DNA from: DASSUW01 sp963830725
GTDB lineage: Bacteria > Actinomycetota > Thermoleophilia > Solirubrobacterales > Solirubrobacteraceae
Direction of reading: 5' to 3'
Length of the DNA stretch: 64,000 nt
NCBI GenBank assembly: GCA_963830725.1
Contig: CAWHNO010000012.1
Span: 1 to 64,000 of the forward strand
Positions 7,499-16,949 of the stretch are shown in pieces. Within the stretch, counting starts at the first letter, position 1. The number at the start of each line of letters is the position of its first letter. The position numbers and the translations under genes are program-made. The notes beneath the pieces were generated by a model, which saw nothing but the letters and a program-made list of their open reading frames with translations, was not told the DNA's origin and did not search any database.

Positions 7499-9348
7499 GC
7501 CACCTCCAGCTTCGGGAAGCGCCCGCCGGTCGAGCGCAGGGTGCCGGCCGCGAGCAGGGCGTCGACCCGCTCGAGCACGGCGGGCGCCGCAAGGTGCGAC
7601 CACGCGCCGTAGTGCGGAAGGCCGTCGTAGGAGTACTTGACGACGACCTTCGAGCGGCCGCCGCGCAGGATCTCGACCGCGCGCGTGCGGCCGACCTCCG
7701 GCTGCGCGCCGGCCACGACGTCGAGGATCGCCTCGTCGAGCGCGTCACCGTCGATGGGCCGGTGCGCGAGCTGCGCGGGCCGCTCCGCGGGCCGGCGCCG
7801 GGGTGGCGGGGGCGGCGCGGGCGCCAGCGCGGGGTCGCAGACGTCGCAGCACGGCCCGGTCGGGGCGGGGGCCGCGCGGTCGCCGAAGTGGCGCAGGATC
7901 CCCTCACGCCGGCAACGCGATCCCTCGACCCAGGCCCAGACTGAGCGGTACTGGCGCCAGCGCACGCGCGTGCCCTCCTGGGCCGACGAGCGGCAGAGCG
8001 CGAGCGCGCGGCCGTCCCACGGGCCGACGAGGCGGCCGGCCACGCGATCCGGCGCCGACGGGGAGGGCTGGACGACGCCGGCGCGGGCGAGATGGCCGAC
8101 GATCGCGCGCACGACCTCCTCATCCCCTTCCAGGGCTTCGATCGGGATGTCATAGCGACCCTCGTTGGCCTGGGCCGTGGTCTCGATCCGGCGGGCGACG
8201 GATCGCAGCGCGCCGTCCTCGACCGTCGACCGCTCGATGAAGAAGACGTGCAGCCCCTTGTCCTTGCCCGTGGCGAACAGCAGGCAGCGGGCGGGCCTGC
8301 CGTCGCGGCCGGCTCGGCCGGCCTCCTGGTAGTAGGCCTCGAGCGAGCTCGGGACGCTCTCGTGGCAGACCGTGCGCACGTCGGCCTTGTCGACGCCCAT
8401 GCCGAACGCGTTCGTGGCCACGACGACCGGCGCCTCGCCGGCCATGAAGCGACGCTGGGCCTCGGCCCGGGCCTCGCGGTGCAGGCCGGCGTGGTAGGCG
8501 ATGACCTCGACCCCGAGCTCGGAGCCGAGCCGGCCCGCCAGCCGCTCGCAGTCCGCGCGGGTGCCGGCGTAGACGATCCCCGGCAGCGCGCCGGGCTCGG
8601 CCAGCGCGGCCGCGATCCCGCGGTGGGCGGCCTGCTTGTTCGCGCACCTGACCACCGCGAAGGACAGGTTGGGGCGGTCGAACCCCGTGGCGACGCGGAC
8701 CGCGTCGCGCAGGCCGAGCCGGCCCACGATGTCCGCCGCCACCTGCGGTGTCGCGGTCGCCGTCGAGGCGAGGATCGCCTGCGCGCCGAGCCAGCGCGCC
8801 GCGTCGGCGAGGCGGAAGTAGTCGGGCCGGAAGTCGTGCCCCCACTGGGACACGCAGTGCGCCTCGTCGACCACGAACAGCCCGATGCGGGCGTGCCGGA
8901 TGCGGTCGAGGAAACCCGGCGACGAGAACCGCTCCGGAGCCACGTAGAGCAGCCGCAGGTCGCCGCGCGCGGCGCGCTCGATGACCCGCCGGTTGACCGA
9001 CGAGTCCTGCTGCGCGTTGACGAGCCCGACGAAACCGGGCGCCACCCGCTCGACCGCCTCCACCTGGTCCTGCATCAGCGAGACGAGCGGCGAGACGACG
9101 ACCGTGAGGTCCGCCCGCATCAGCGCCGGCAGCTGGTAGCAGAGCGACTTGCCCGAGCCGGTCGGCATCACCACCAGCACGTCGCGGCCGGCGACCGCGG
9201 CCTCGACCGCCTCCCGCTGGCCTCGCCGGAACCCTTCGAAGCCGAAGAGCTCGTGCAGCGCTCCCTCGGGGTCGCGCGAGCGCGCGACCGGCGCGGGCGG
9301 CGGCGGGCCGAGCCCCGGCAGTGCGACGTTCTCGACGGCCAGCGACAT
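7495..9348 (-). CDS. recQ: RecQ-family ATP-dependent DNA helicase
   Basis: A 617-residue SF2 helicase. The N-terminal motor has Walker A MPTGSGKS at 61-68, DEAH at 161-164 followed by CVSQWGHDFRPDY, STATATP, and motif VI YYQEAGRAGRDG. A short zinc-binding RQC-like part follows (CRREGILRHF...CCDVCDP), then a proline/arginine-rich linker. The C-terminal module is not a standard HRDC but the RGGRSKVVVKYSYDGLPHYG type. ATG 9348 precedes a short Pro-rich leader; a further upstream frame is open but lacks conservation. It is coupled to purN by an ATGA overlap, an odd pairing of repair and purine genes. Confidence 0.93.
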   Translation of the reverse strand: MSLAVENVALPGLGPPPPAPVARSRDPEGALHELFGFEGFRRGQREAVEAAVAGRDVLVVMPTGSGKSLCYQLPALMRADLTVVVSPLVSLMQDQVEAVERVAPGFVGLVNAQQDSSVNRRVIERAARGDLRLLYVAPERFSSPGFLDRIRHARIGLFVVDEAHCVSQWGHDFRPDYFRLADAARWLGAQAILASTATATPQVAADIVGRLGLRDAVRVATGFDRPNLSFAVVRCANKQAAHRGIAAALAEPGALPGIVYAGTRADCERLAGRLGSELGVEVIAYHAGLHREARAEAQRRFMAGEAPVVVATNAFGMGVDKADVRTVCHESVPSSLEAYYQEAGRAGRDGRPARCLLFATGKDKGLHVFFIERSTVEDGALRSVARRIETTAQANEGRYDIPIEALEGDEEVVRAIVGHLARAGVVQPSPSAPDRVAGRLVGPWDGRALALCRSSAQEGTRVRWRQYRSVWAWVEGSRCRREGILRHFGDRAAPAPTGPCCDVCDPALAPAPPPPPRRRPAERPAQLAHRPIDGDALDEAILDVVAGAQPEVGRTRAVEILRGGRSKVVVKYSYDGLPHYGAWSHLAAPAVLERVDALLAAGTLRSTGGRFPKLEVA

Positions 9349-9436
9349 GGACGGGCGACCATACCGCCGGCTCCGGAGGGCAAAAGCGGCGATTGCGCGG
9401 GTTTGTCGCAGACTTGTGACGAAGCGGTTGCGCGTC

Positions 9437-9597
9437 GCGAACGTCAACTGCGGCTGGGTGAGGAGGCGGCGAATCGATGCCGCGGCGAGGGCGCATGGCG
9501 ACTTCGACCGGCGCTATATCGCCGGTAAAGTCGCCAACGGCCCGTCGAGGCGCCGGGATCGGCCGACCCTGCCTCCCTCAATGCAAGAAGTTCGTAA
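9437..9597. repeat. Palindromic intergenic element 3' of purF (single-hairpin form)
   Basis: Imperfect 160-bp inverted repeat in the purF-recQ gap, beginning about 7 nt after the purF stop. The outer arms are GCGAACGTCAACTGC.. (from 9437) and, read inward from 9597, ACGAACTTCTTGCATTGAGG. The centre is a strong hairpin at 9497-9535: GGCGACTT-cga-CCGGCG, loop ctata, then TCGCCGG-ta-AAGTCGCC. The left arm is nearly identical to the arm of the triple-hairpin element at 50.3 kb, and the right arm resembles the end of the element after ino1 at 42.5 kb. No T-tract follows the hairpin, so it is not a classical terminator. Confidence 0.8.
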
Positions 9598-9603
9598 CCG
9601 CGG

Positions 9604-11034
9604 CTACGCCCGGACCAACGGCAGCTCGAACGCGTCCTTGCGCTGCGCGTCGGCGGTGCCGGCGAGCGGGTACTCGCCCGAGAAGCAGGCGTCGCAGTGG
9701 GTCTCCCGCGAGCCCTGGATCGCCTCGTAGATGCCCTCCAGCGACAGGTAGGCGAGCGAGTCGGCCCCCAGCTCCGCCGCCACCTGGGCCTCGGTGCGGT
9801 TGTGGGCGATCATCTCCTCGCGCGTCGACATGTCGATCCCGTAGTGGCACGGGTGGCGGATCGGCGGCGCGCTGATCCGCATGTGCACCTCGGCGGCGCC
9901 CGCGTCCCGCAGCATCTGCACGATCTGGCGCGTGGTGTTCCCGCGCACGATCGAGTCGTCGACCACCACCAGCCGGCGACCCGCCACCACGTCGGGCAGC
10001 GGGTTGAACTTCATCCGCAGGCCGTGGCGGCGCAGCTCCTGGCCCGGCTGGATGAACGTGCGCGCCACGTAGCGGTTCTTGATCAGCCCGTCGTCCTGCG
10101 GCAGCCCCGAAGCCCGGGCGAAGCCGCGCGCCGCCGGGTTGCCGGAGTCCGGCACCGGGATCACGAGGTCCCCGGAGACCGGCGCCTCGCGCGCGAGAAT
10201 CTCACCCATCCGCCCGCGCGCCACCTGCAGCACCTGTCCACCAAGACGAGAATCGGGCCGCGCGAAGTAGATGTGCTCGAACACGCACAGGGCCTGCCGC
10301 GAACTGGACACGCCCATGCGCGTCTGCAACCCCGAAGGCGTCAGCGACACGATCTCGCCCGGCTGCACGTCACGCAGGAAGGTGCCGCCGATGATGTCGA
10401 ACGCGCAGGTCTCCGAGGCGACGCAGTAGGAATCGCCGATCATGCCCAGCGACAGCGGGCGCAGGCCCGCGGCGTCACGGAACGCCACCACCCGGTCCTT
10501 CGACATCACGACCGTCGAGTACGCGCCCTCGATCCGCCGCATGACGTCCGCGAGCGCGTCCTCGATCGAGTCGGCTTCGTGCGTCGACACCAGGGCGGCG
10601 ATGATCTCCGAGTCCGACGTCGAGCGGAACGCCACCCCCCGCGAGCGCAGCTCGCCGTGCAGCTCGACGGCGTTGATGAGGTTGCCGTTGTGCGCCAGCG
10701 CGATCTCGCGCCGATCCGCCCGCCAGACGGGCTGCGAGTTCTCCCACGACGACGCGCCCGTCGTCGAGTAGCGGACGTGGCCGACCGCCATATCGCCCTG
10801 CAGCGCCCGCAGGCGCTGCTCGTCGAAGACCTGGTTCACGAGCCCCTGGTCGCGCATCGCCATGATGTGGCCGCCCTGGGAGGTCGCGATGCCGGCGGAC
10901 TCCTGGCCGCGGTGCTGGAGCGCGTACAACGCGAAGTAGGCGAGGCGGGCGACGTCGCTCTCTGGAGCGCAGACGCCGAAGACGCCGCACTCGTCGCGCG
11001 GTCCGTCGCGGAAGTCGGGGAGGACTGAGGACAA
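9604..11034 (-). CDS. purF: Amidophosphoribosyltransferase
   Basis: First committed enzyme of purine synthesis (PRPP + Gln to phosphoribosylamine), 476 residues. It is the Bacillus-type enzyme: the nucleophile Cys sits in DECGVFGV after a propeptide of about 15 residues. The four [4Fe-4S] cysteines are visible as QALC, HPC and CDAC near the C-terminus. PRPP site: VVVDDSIVRG. TTG 11034 is chosen because it is the only start giving a family-like propeptide; its Shine-Dalgarno is weak. It diverges from the aminotransferase at 11170 across a 135-bp shared promoter region. A palindromic element follows its stop. Confidence 0.93.
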   Translation of the reverse strand: MSSVLPDFRDGPRDECGVFGVCAPESDVARLAYFALYALQHRGQESAGIATSQGGHIMAMRDQGLVNQVFDEQRLRALQGDMAVGHVRYSTTGASSWENSQPVWRADRREIALAHNGNLINAVELHGELRSRGVAFRSTSDSEIIAALVSTHEADSIEDALADVMRRIEGAYSTVVMSKDRVVAFRDAAGLRPLSLGMIGDSYCVASETCAFDIIGGTFLRDVQPGEIVSLTPSGLQTRMGVSSSRQALCVFEHIYFARPDSRLGGQVLQVARGRMGEILAREAPVSGDLVIPVPDSGNPAARGFARASGLPQDDGLIKNRYVARTFIQPGQELRRHGLRMKFNPLPDVVAGRRLVVVDDSIVRGNTTRQIVQMLRDAGAAEVHMRISAPPIRHPCHYGIDMSTREEMIAHNRTEAQVAAELGADSLAYLSLEGIYEAIQGSRETHCDACFSGEYPLAGTADAQRKDAFELPLVRA

Positions 11035-11169
11035 GGGGAACGACCCGGAGCCGCAGCGTAGCAACGGCCCCGGCGCGCGCCGCTGGGGCGAACGGGCGCC
11101 CGGTCGCTGCTCCGCCTCGGCGGCAGGCGCCCGGGTAACCTCCCCGGCCAAGCGTTCCAGGAGAGAGAC

Positions 11170-12555
11170 ATGGCGACCCACGCCCCCGCCCAGATCGACC
11201 GTCAGCGCATCAGAGAGCTGATCGAGCGCGAGGAGAAGGCGCTCAACGAGGCCACGCGCAAGTCGGAGGAGATGTACAAGCGCGCGCACGCCGTGCTGTC
11301 CGGCGGCGTCGCGTCGTCGTATCAGCTGCGCGACCCGTGGCCGATCTACCTCGAGCGCGGCAGCGGCCCGAAGGTGTGGGACGTCGACGGCAACGAGATG
11401 TGGGACTTCCACAACGGCTTCGGCGCCATGGTCCAGGGCCACGCCCACCCGGCGATCGGCAAGGCGATCCGCGATCGCTACGACAGCGGCACCCACTTCG
11501 CCGCCCCCACCGAGGACGCCATCGTGGTCGCCGAGGAGCTCGCCCGCCGCTGGGGCCTGGCCCGCTGGCGCTACGTGAACTCCGGATCAGAGGCCACGAT
11601 GGACGCGATCCGGATCGCTCGCGCCCATACGCGGCGCGACGTCGTGATGAAGATCTTCGGCTCCTACCACGGCCACCACGACACGGTGATGGTCTCGATC
11701 GGCGTCGAGTACGACAAGATCGGCGACCGCGACAACCTCGCCTCGCTCCCCTACGGCGCCGGCATCCCGCAGGCGACCGTCGACAACACCGTCGCCGTCC
11801 CGTTCAACGACGCGGCCGCGATGGAGCGCCGGATCGAGCGCCTCGCCGACGAGGGCCGCCTGCCCGCCTGCGTGATCATGGAGCCGGCGATGATGAACCT
11901 CGGGGTCGTCCTGCCCCAGCCCGGCTACCTCGAGGCCGTCCGCGAGATCACCCGCCGGCACGGCATCGTGCTCATCTTCGACGAGGTCAAGACGGGCCTC
12001 TGCATCGCCGCCGGTGGCGCCACCGAGCGCTGGGGCGTCAAGCCGGACATGGTCACGCTGGCCAAGGCGCTCGGCGGCGGCGTGCCGACCGGCGCGATCG
12101 GCGGCACCGAGGAGGCGATGACGACCGTCGAGGACGGCTCCGTCTTCCAGGTCGGCACCTACAACGGGAACCCGCTCGGGATGGCCGCCACGCGCGCGAA
12201 CCTGCTCGAAGTGCTCACGCCGGAGGCCTACAAGCACCTCGATCACCTCAACGACCGCATCCTCACCGGCTGCCAGGGCGTGATCGACAAGCACAACCTG
12301 CCCGGCTACTCGGTCGGCGTCGGCTCCAAGGGCTGCGTGACGTTCTCGCCCGTCGAGATCGTCGACTACGAGACCTTCAAGGCCAACCAGGACGCCGACA
12401 TGGCCGAGCTCGCCTGGCTCTTCAACATGAACCGCGGCATCTTCATGACGCCGGGCCGTGAGGAGGAGTGGACGCTCTCGGTCACCCACGACGACGCGTC
12501 GGTCGACGCGTACGTCCAGGTGTTCGAGGCGATGGCCGACGAGCTGCTCAGTTGA
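11170..12555 (+). CDS. Class III aminotransferase, glutamate-1-semialdehyde-aminomutase-like
   Basis: A 461-residue PLP enzyme of fold type I. Motifs: NSGSEATMDAIRIAR, YHGHHD, the PLP-contacting Asp in IFDEVKTG, and the Schiff-base Lys in TLAKALGGG. It resembles GSA aminomutase but carries a long helical N-terminal extension (residues 1-45) and differs in the active-site region. A general class III transaminase is therefore safer than HemL. AGGAGAG 7 nt before ATG 11170 is a clear ribosome site. The stop overlaps the convergent RCK protein by 8 bp. Confidence 0.88.
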   Translation: MATHAPAQIDRQRIRELIEREEKALNEATRKSEEMYKRAHAVLSGGVASSYQLRDPWPIYLERGSGPKVWDVDGNEMWDFHNGFGAMVQGHAHPAIGKAIRDRYDSGTHFAAPTEDAIVVAEELARRWGLARWRYVNSGSEATMDAIRIARAHTRRDVVMKIFGSYHGHHDTVMVSIGVEYDKIGDRDNLASLPYGAGIPQATVDNTVAVPFNDAAAMERRIERLADEGRLPACVIMEPAMMNLGVVLPQPGYLEAVREITRRHGIVLIFDEVKTGLCIAAGGATERWGVKPDMVTLAKALGGGVPTGAIGGTEEAMTTVEDGSVFQVGTYNGNPLGMAATRANLLEVLTPEAYKHLDHLNDRILTGCQGVIDKHNLPGYSVGVGSKGCVTFSPVEIVDYETFKANQDADMAELAWLFNMNRGIFMTPGREEEWTLSVTHDDASVDAYVQVFEAMADELLS

Positions 12556-13843
12556 CCGCGGAGACGGCCGCCGCCTCGAGGCGACCGTCCTCGTGAAGCA
12601 GGTGCGCGTCGTCGCCGACGCAGACGACGCGCACCGCGGTCGAGCCCGTCGCGCGCGCGGCGAGCAGGGCGGCCGCGATCCGGTGCGCGTCGCGCACGAG
12701 GCCGATCCGCAACAGCGACCGCGTCTCGTTCGCCACCCGCCCGTCGCCCGCCCGCAGCACCACGCGCAGGTCGGCGTTGACCGACTTCGCCGCCATCGCG
12801 ATCGAGATGTTCTCGAGGTCGTCGTCGGTGACCGCGGCGAGCGCCCAGGCGCGGTCGAGCGACAGCCGGCGCAGCAGCGACGGGTCGGCGCCGCGGCCGA
12901 TCACGACCGGGAACCCGAACTCGCGCGCGAGGCCGACGTTCTCGCCCGCCTCGCGGTCGTCGAGCGCGACGATGCCGATCCCGCAGCGGCGCAGCAGCAG
13001 GCACAGCCGCAGCCCCACCTGGCCCATGCCGACCACCACGACATGGTCGCGCCGCGGCACGGCGCGGCGGCCGAAGAGCCCCGTGAGGCGGCGGTCGATC
13101 AGCCGGTTGACGAGGCCCGCCGTGAACGAGGCCTCGAAGACGAGCGCGGCCAGCATCGAGACGGTCAGGAAGGTCTTCAGCGCCCCGGGACCGTCGGCGA
13201 CCTCGTCGTTGGGGTCGACCGTGACCAGCGTCTTGGCGGCGCCGTAGGAGGCATCGATCACGCCCTGGCCCAGCACGGCCATGCAGGCGATCGTCTCCAG
13301 CACGAGGATCACCACGAGCCCGAGCGCGCCCCACAGGAGCAGCGCCGCGCTCTTGTCGTACGGCATCAACAGGTTCCGCGCGAGCGCCGCCGCCCGCTTG
13401 CGCTTCGGGACCTCGATCGGCACCTCGTCGACGCCGTCCGGCGTCTCGCGGACACCGACCGGCGGATCACGGTCCTCGCGCACCGCGATCAGGTCGTCGG
13501 CCAGGCAGGGCCCCGCGAGTGAGGGAGCGACGATGTCGGCCATCGACGTGACCTCGCAGTGCTCGAGCTCGGCGTCGACCCGCGAGGCCATCGTCGGGTC
13601 GAAGATCGTGACGAGCATCGGCACGTCCTCGTCGACGTTGCGGACCATCAGCGCCGTGCGCAGCGCCGCCGCGTCGTCTCGCGAGACGACGACCACGCGG
13701 TCGATGCCGTCGCCGTCGAGCGCGTGCACGACCTCCCGCTCCTCGGGCGCCTTCAGGCGGTGGACCTCGGCGCCTGCGGCGTCGAGCGCCTGGCGCGTCT
13801 CCTCGGCGAGGTCACCCTCTCCGATCAGCAGGACGGTCGGCAT
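12548..13843 (-). CDS. Two-RCK-domain NAD-binding membrane protein (K+ channel/Trk-like)
   Basis: About 431 residues with the order RCK-TM-RCK. The N-terminal TrkA-N fold starts at TVLLIGEGDLAEET. A hydrophobic section around 165-265 has at least two membrane helices (ALLLWGALGLVVILVLETIACMAV; TVSMLAALVFEASFTAGLV). The second Rossmann domain begins VVVVGMGQVGLRLC. This layout fits regulators or channels for potassium or other cations. No clear TVGYG selectivity filter is visible between the helices, so channel activity is uncertain. ATG 13843 is used; GTG 13852 would add three residues. Confidence 0.8.
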   Translation of the reverse strand: MPTVLLIGEGDLAEETRQALDAAGAEVHRLKAPEEREVVHALDGDGIDRVVVVSRDDAAALRTALMVRNVDEDVPMLVTIFDPTMASRVDAELEHCEVTSMADIVAPSLAGPCLADDLIAVREDRDPPVGVRETPDGVDEVPIEVPKRKRAAALARNLLMPYDKSAALLLWGALGLVVILVLETIACMAVLGQGVIDASYGAAKTLVTVDPNDEVADGPGALKTFLTVSMLAALVFEASFTAGLVNRLIDRRLTGLFGRRAVPRRDHVVVVGMGQVGLRLCLLLRRCGIGIVALDDREAGENVGLAREFGFPVVIGRGADPSLLRRLSLDRAWALAAVTDDDLENISIAMAAKSVNADLRVVLRAGDGRVANETRSLLRIGLVRDAHRIAAALLAARATGSTAVRVVCVGDDAHLLHEDGRLEAAAVSAVN

Positions 13844-13888
13844 CAGCCCCACATACCCCGCCGATGGTGATGAGACTCCCGCGTGTCA

Positions 13889-16042
13889 CTAAGCCAGCAG
13901 CGAGACGAGCCCGTCGCGGTGCACGCGCTCGAGCTCGGCGACGGAGAGCTCGAGCTCGCGCTCGATGACGAGCGCGTCGCCGCCGGCTTCGCCGATCACG
14001 CGCGCCGCGGCCCCGAACCGCGCGAGCGCCTCCTGCGGGCCGGAGACCACGAACGCGCCCGGCCCCTCGCCGAACAGCGGCACGCCGTCGAGCGCCACGC
14101 GGGCGCCCAGCCCGCCGGCGATGCAGCACTCCGCGAGCGCGACCGCGACGCCGCCCTCGGCGACGTCGTGGGCCGAGCGCAGGGCGCCGGATCGCACGCC
14201 CTGGCGCACCGCCGCGTGCAGTGCCTTGACCGCGCCGAGGTCGGCGGCCGGCAGCGCCCCCTCGAGCGGCTCACCGCGCAGCTTGGCCAGCTCGGAGCCG
14301 ACCTCGGACGGCTGCCACGAGGTCGTGATGAGCGCGACCGCATCGCCCTCGCCCGCCCAGCCCAGCCGGCCGGCCCGCGCCGGGTCGGGCAGCTCGCCGA
14401 CCATGCCGACGACCGGCGTCGGGTAGATCGGGCCCCCGCCGCCCTCGTTGTAGAGCGAGACGTTGCCGCCCACGACCGGGACGCCGAGCGCGCGGCAGGC
14501 ATCCCCGAGGCCGGCCACGGCGCGCGTGAGCTGCCACGCGATGTGCGGCTTCTCGGGGTTGCCGAAGTTCAGGCAGTTCGTGAGCCCGAGCGGCTCGGCG
14601 CCGACGCACGCGAGGTTGGCCGAGCACTCGAGCACGGCCTCGACCGCACCGCGGTAGGGATCGACGGCCACGCGACGGCCGTTGCCGTCGATCGACACGG
14701 CGATCGCGCCGCCGTGCTCGAGCGTCAGCACCGCGGCGTCGGCCTGCTCGGGCCGGCGCACGGTGCGCGAGCCGACCAGGCAGTCGTACTGCTCGAACGC
14801 CCACCGCCGCGAGGCGAGGTTGGCGCTGCCGAGCAGGCCGAGCAGCGCACCGGCGGCGTCGAGCCCGTCCTCGAGCACGCGCTCGGGCGCCGGGTAGACC
14901 GGCCGCGTGGCCTCGTGGGGCTCGAGGTCGTAGGCCGGGCACTCGTCGACCAGCGCGCCGACCGGCAGGTCGCCGACCAGCGCCTCGCCGTCGAACACGC
15001 GCAGCCGCCCGCTGCCGGTGACCTCGCCGATCGCCGTCGCGTTGACCTCCCAGCGCGCGCAGACGGCCAGCACGTCGTCGACCTTCGACGGCTCGACCAC
15101 GCACAACATCCGCTCCTGCGATTCGGAGATCATGATCTCGAACGGCTCCATGCCGGTCTCGCGCAGCGGCACGCGCCGGACGTCGAGATCGATTCCCACG
15201 CCGCCCTTGGCCGCCATCTCGGACGAGGACGAGGTCAGACCCGCGGCGCCGAGGTCCTGGAGCGCGACCAGCAGCCCGGCGTCGAGCAGCTCGAGCGAGC
15301 ACTCGAGCAGCTTGCTCTCCTCGAACGGATCGCCGATCTGCACGGTCGGGCGCTTGGCGCCGTCCTCGTCGCCGAGCTCGGCGCTGGCGAGTACCGACGC
15401 CCCGCCGATCCCGTCGCGGCCCGTGCGGGCGCCGAAGAGCACCACCACGTTGCCGACTCCGGCCGCGGCGCTCCGGATCAGCTTGTCGGTCTCGATCAGG
15501 CCGACGCACATCGCGTTGATCAGGCAGTTCTGCTCGTACGGGGCCTCGAAGTAGATCTCGCCGCCGACCGTGGCGACGCCGATCGAGTTGCCGTAGTGGC
15601 CGATGCCGGCGACGGCGTGCTCGAGCAGGTAGCGCGAGCGCGCGGAGCCGGCCGGCTCGCCGAACCGCAACGAGTCGAGGATCGCGATCGGCCGCGCGCC
15701 GATCGCGAAGACGTCGCGCAGGATGCCGCCGACGCCGGTGGCGGCGCCCTGGAACGGCTCGACGGCGCTCGGGTGGTTGTGCGACTCGACCTTGAACGCG
15801 CACGCCAGCCCGTTGCCGACGTCGACCGCGCCCGCGTTCTCGCCCGGGCCGAGCACGAGCCGGCCGCCCTCGACCGGCAGCGTCTTGAGCAGCCGGCGCG
15901 AGTGCTTGTAGCCGCAGTGCTCGGACCACATCAGGCTGAAGACCGCGAGCTCGACCTCGTTCGGCTCGCGCCCCATCTTCTCGACGATCAGGTCGTACTC
16001 GGCGTCGGTGAGCCCGAGCTCGCGGTGACGTGTCGCGATCAT
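13889..16042 (-). CDS. purL: Phosphoribosylformylglycinamidine synthase, large subunit
   Basis: A 717-residue small-type PurL, the ATP-grasping synthetase subunit of FGAM synthase, which needs PurQ (glutaminase) and PurS. Visible: MWSEHCGYKHS with the active-site His, HNHPSAVEPFQGAATG, and the two tandem AIRS-like halves. ATG 16042 overlaps the purQ stop (ATGA). It is last in the block purC-purS-purQ-purL. Confidence 0.97.
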   Translation of the reverse strand: MIATRHRELGLTDAEYDLIVEKMGREPNEVELAVFSLMWSEHCGYKHSRRLLKTLPVEGGRLVLGPGENAGAVDVGNGLACAFKVESHNHPSAVEPFQGAATGVGGILRDVFAIGARPIAILDSLRFGEPAGSARSRYLLEHAVAGIGHYGNSIGVATVGGEIYFEAPYEQNCLINAMCVGLIETDKLIRSAAAGVGNVVVLFGARTGRDGIGGASVLASAELGDEDGAKRPTVQIGDPFEESKLLECSLELLDAGLLVALQDLGAAGLTSSSSEMAAKGGVGIDLDVRRVPLRETGMEPFEIMISESQERMLCVVEPSKVDDVLAVCARWEVNATAIGEVTGSGRLRVFDGEALVGDLPVGALVDECPAYDLEPHEATRPVYPAPERVLEDGLDAAGALLGLLGSANLASRRWAFEQYDCLVGSRTVRRPEQADAAVLTLEHGGAIAVSIDGNGRRVAVDPYRGAVEAVLECSANLACVGAEPLGLTNCLNFGNPEKPHIAWQLTRAVAGLGDACRALGVPVVGGNVSLYNEGGGGPIYPTPVVGMVGELPDPARAGRLGWAGEGDAVALITTSWQPSEVGSELAKLRGEPLEGALPAADLGAVKALHAAVRQGVRSGALRSAHDVAEGGVAVALAECCIAGGLGARVALDGVPLFGEGPGAFVVSGPQEALARFGAAARVIGEAGGDALVIERELELSVAELERVHRDGLVSLLA

Positions 16043-16671
16043 GCCGGCGCCCCGATCAGGGCGAGCCCGTCGACCGAGCCGGTCAGGACATCGACCGCGT
16101 GCTCGGGGTGCGGCATCAGCCCGAGCACGTTGCCGGCCTCGTTGCAGACGCCCGCGATGTCGCCCATCGAGCCGTTGAAGTTGTGCCCGGGCGCGTAGCG
16201 CAGCACGACCTGCTCCTCGGGCAGCTCGGCCGCCCAGTAGCGGCCGGTGGTGTGCTTGGCGGGGATCGAGAGGACCTGGCCCGGCTCGCACCCGCGCGTC
16301 CACGGGATCGCGGTGTTGACCACCTCGACGTCGACCTGCCGGCAGACGAAGCGCAGCGACGTGTTGGGCAGGAGCGCGCCGGGCAGCAGGCCGGCCTCGC
16401 ACAGGACCTGGAAGCCGTTGCAGATGCCGAGCACGAGGCCGCCGTCACGGGCGAAGCGCTCCACCTCGCCCATGACCGGCGAGAACCGTGCGATCGCGCC
16501 GACCCGCAGGTAGTCGCCGTACGAGAAGCCGCCGGGGATGATCACGGCGTCGGCCCCACGGAGGTCCGCCTCGGCGTGCCACAGCAGCTCGGCCTCGCCG
16601 ACCCGCCGCGCCGCGGCCAGCGCGTCGCGCTCGTCGCACGAGCCGGGGAACTGGACGACGCCGAACCTCAC
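16039..16671 (-). CDS. purQ: FGAM synthase glutaminase subunit
   Basis: A 210-residue class I glutamine amidotransferase that feeds ammonia to PurL. Nucleophile Cys in LGICNGFQ, His and Glu in MPHPEHAVD, FSYGDYLR near the N-terminus. GTG 16671 gives the normal start (MRFGVVQFPG). It follows purS by 8 nt and overlaps purL by 4 nt. Confidence 0.97.
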   Translation of the reverse strand: MRFGVVQFPGSCDERDALAAARRVGEAELLWHAEADLRGADAVIIPGGFSYGDYLRVGAIARFSPVMGEVERFARDGGLVLGICNGFQVLCEAGLLPGALLPNTSLRFVCRQVDVEVVNTAIPWTRGCEPGQVLSIPAKHTTGRYWAAELPEEQVVLRYAPGHNFNGSMGDIAGVCNEAGNVLGLMPHPEHAVDVLTGSVDGLALIGAPA

Positions 16672-16679
16672 GAGCGGGT

Positions 16680-16949
16680 CTACCCCCGCAGGGCGTCCGG
16701 CCCTGCGGTCTGAGACGAACGATCGCCTTCCGGGCGCTCGATTTCGAAGTCCTCGATCAGCGGGTTGGCGAGCAGGCGCTCGCACATCTCGCCCACACGC
16801 GCCGGGTCCTCGACGTCGAGCTCGACCAGCCGCCCGACGTGCACGTTGCGCACCCCCTCGAAGCCGAGCGCCGGCAGCGCGCGCTCGACGGCCTGGCCCT
16901 GCGGGTCGAGGATCCCGGCCTTGGGCCGGATCAGGACCCGCACCCTCAA
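16680..16949 (-). CDS. purS: FGAM synthase subunit PurS
   Basis: An 89-residue PurS, the small bridging subunit of the PurLQS complex. The fold signature RVLIRPKAGILDPQGQAVERALPALGF is complete and ends with IEDFEIE plus a short tail. TTG 16949 overlaps the purC stop (TTGA); GTG 16943 is an alternative that removes two residues. Confidence 0.94.
   Translation of the reverse strand: MRVRVLIRPKAGILDPQGQAVERALPALGFEGVRNVHVGRLVELDVEDPARVGEMCERLLANPLIEDFEIERPEGDRSSQTAGPDALRG

Noticed and set aside
9497..9535. Classical Rho-independent terminator for purF
   Set aside because: Strong hairpin but no T-run on either side; kept instead as the core of a palindromic element.
11170..12555. Calling the class III aminotransferase HemL
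   Set aside because: No other haem gene is nearby and the N-terminal extension and motif differences favour a general transaminase.
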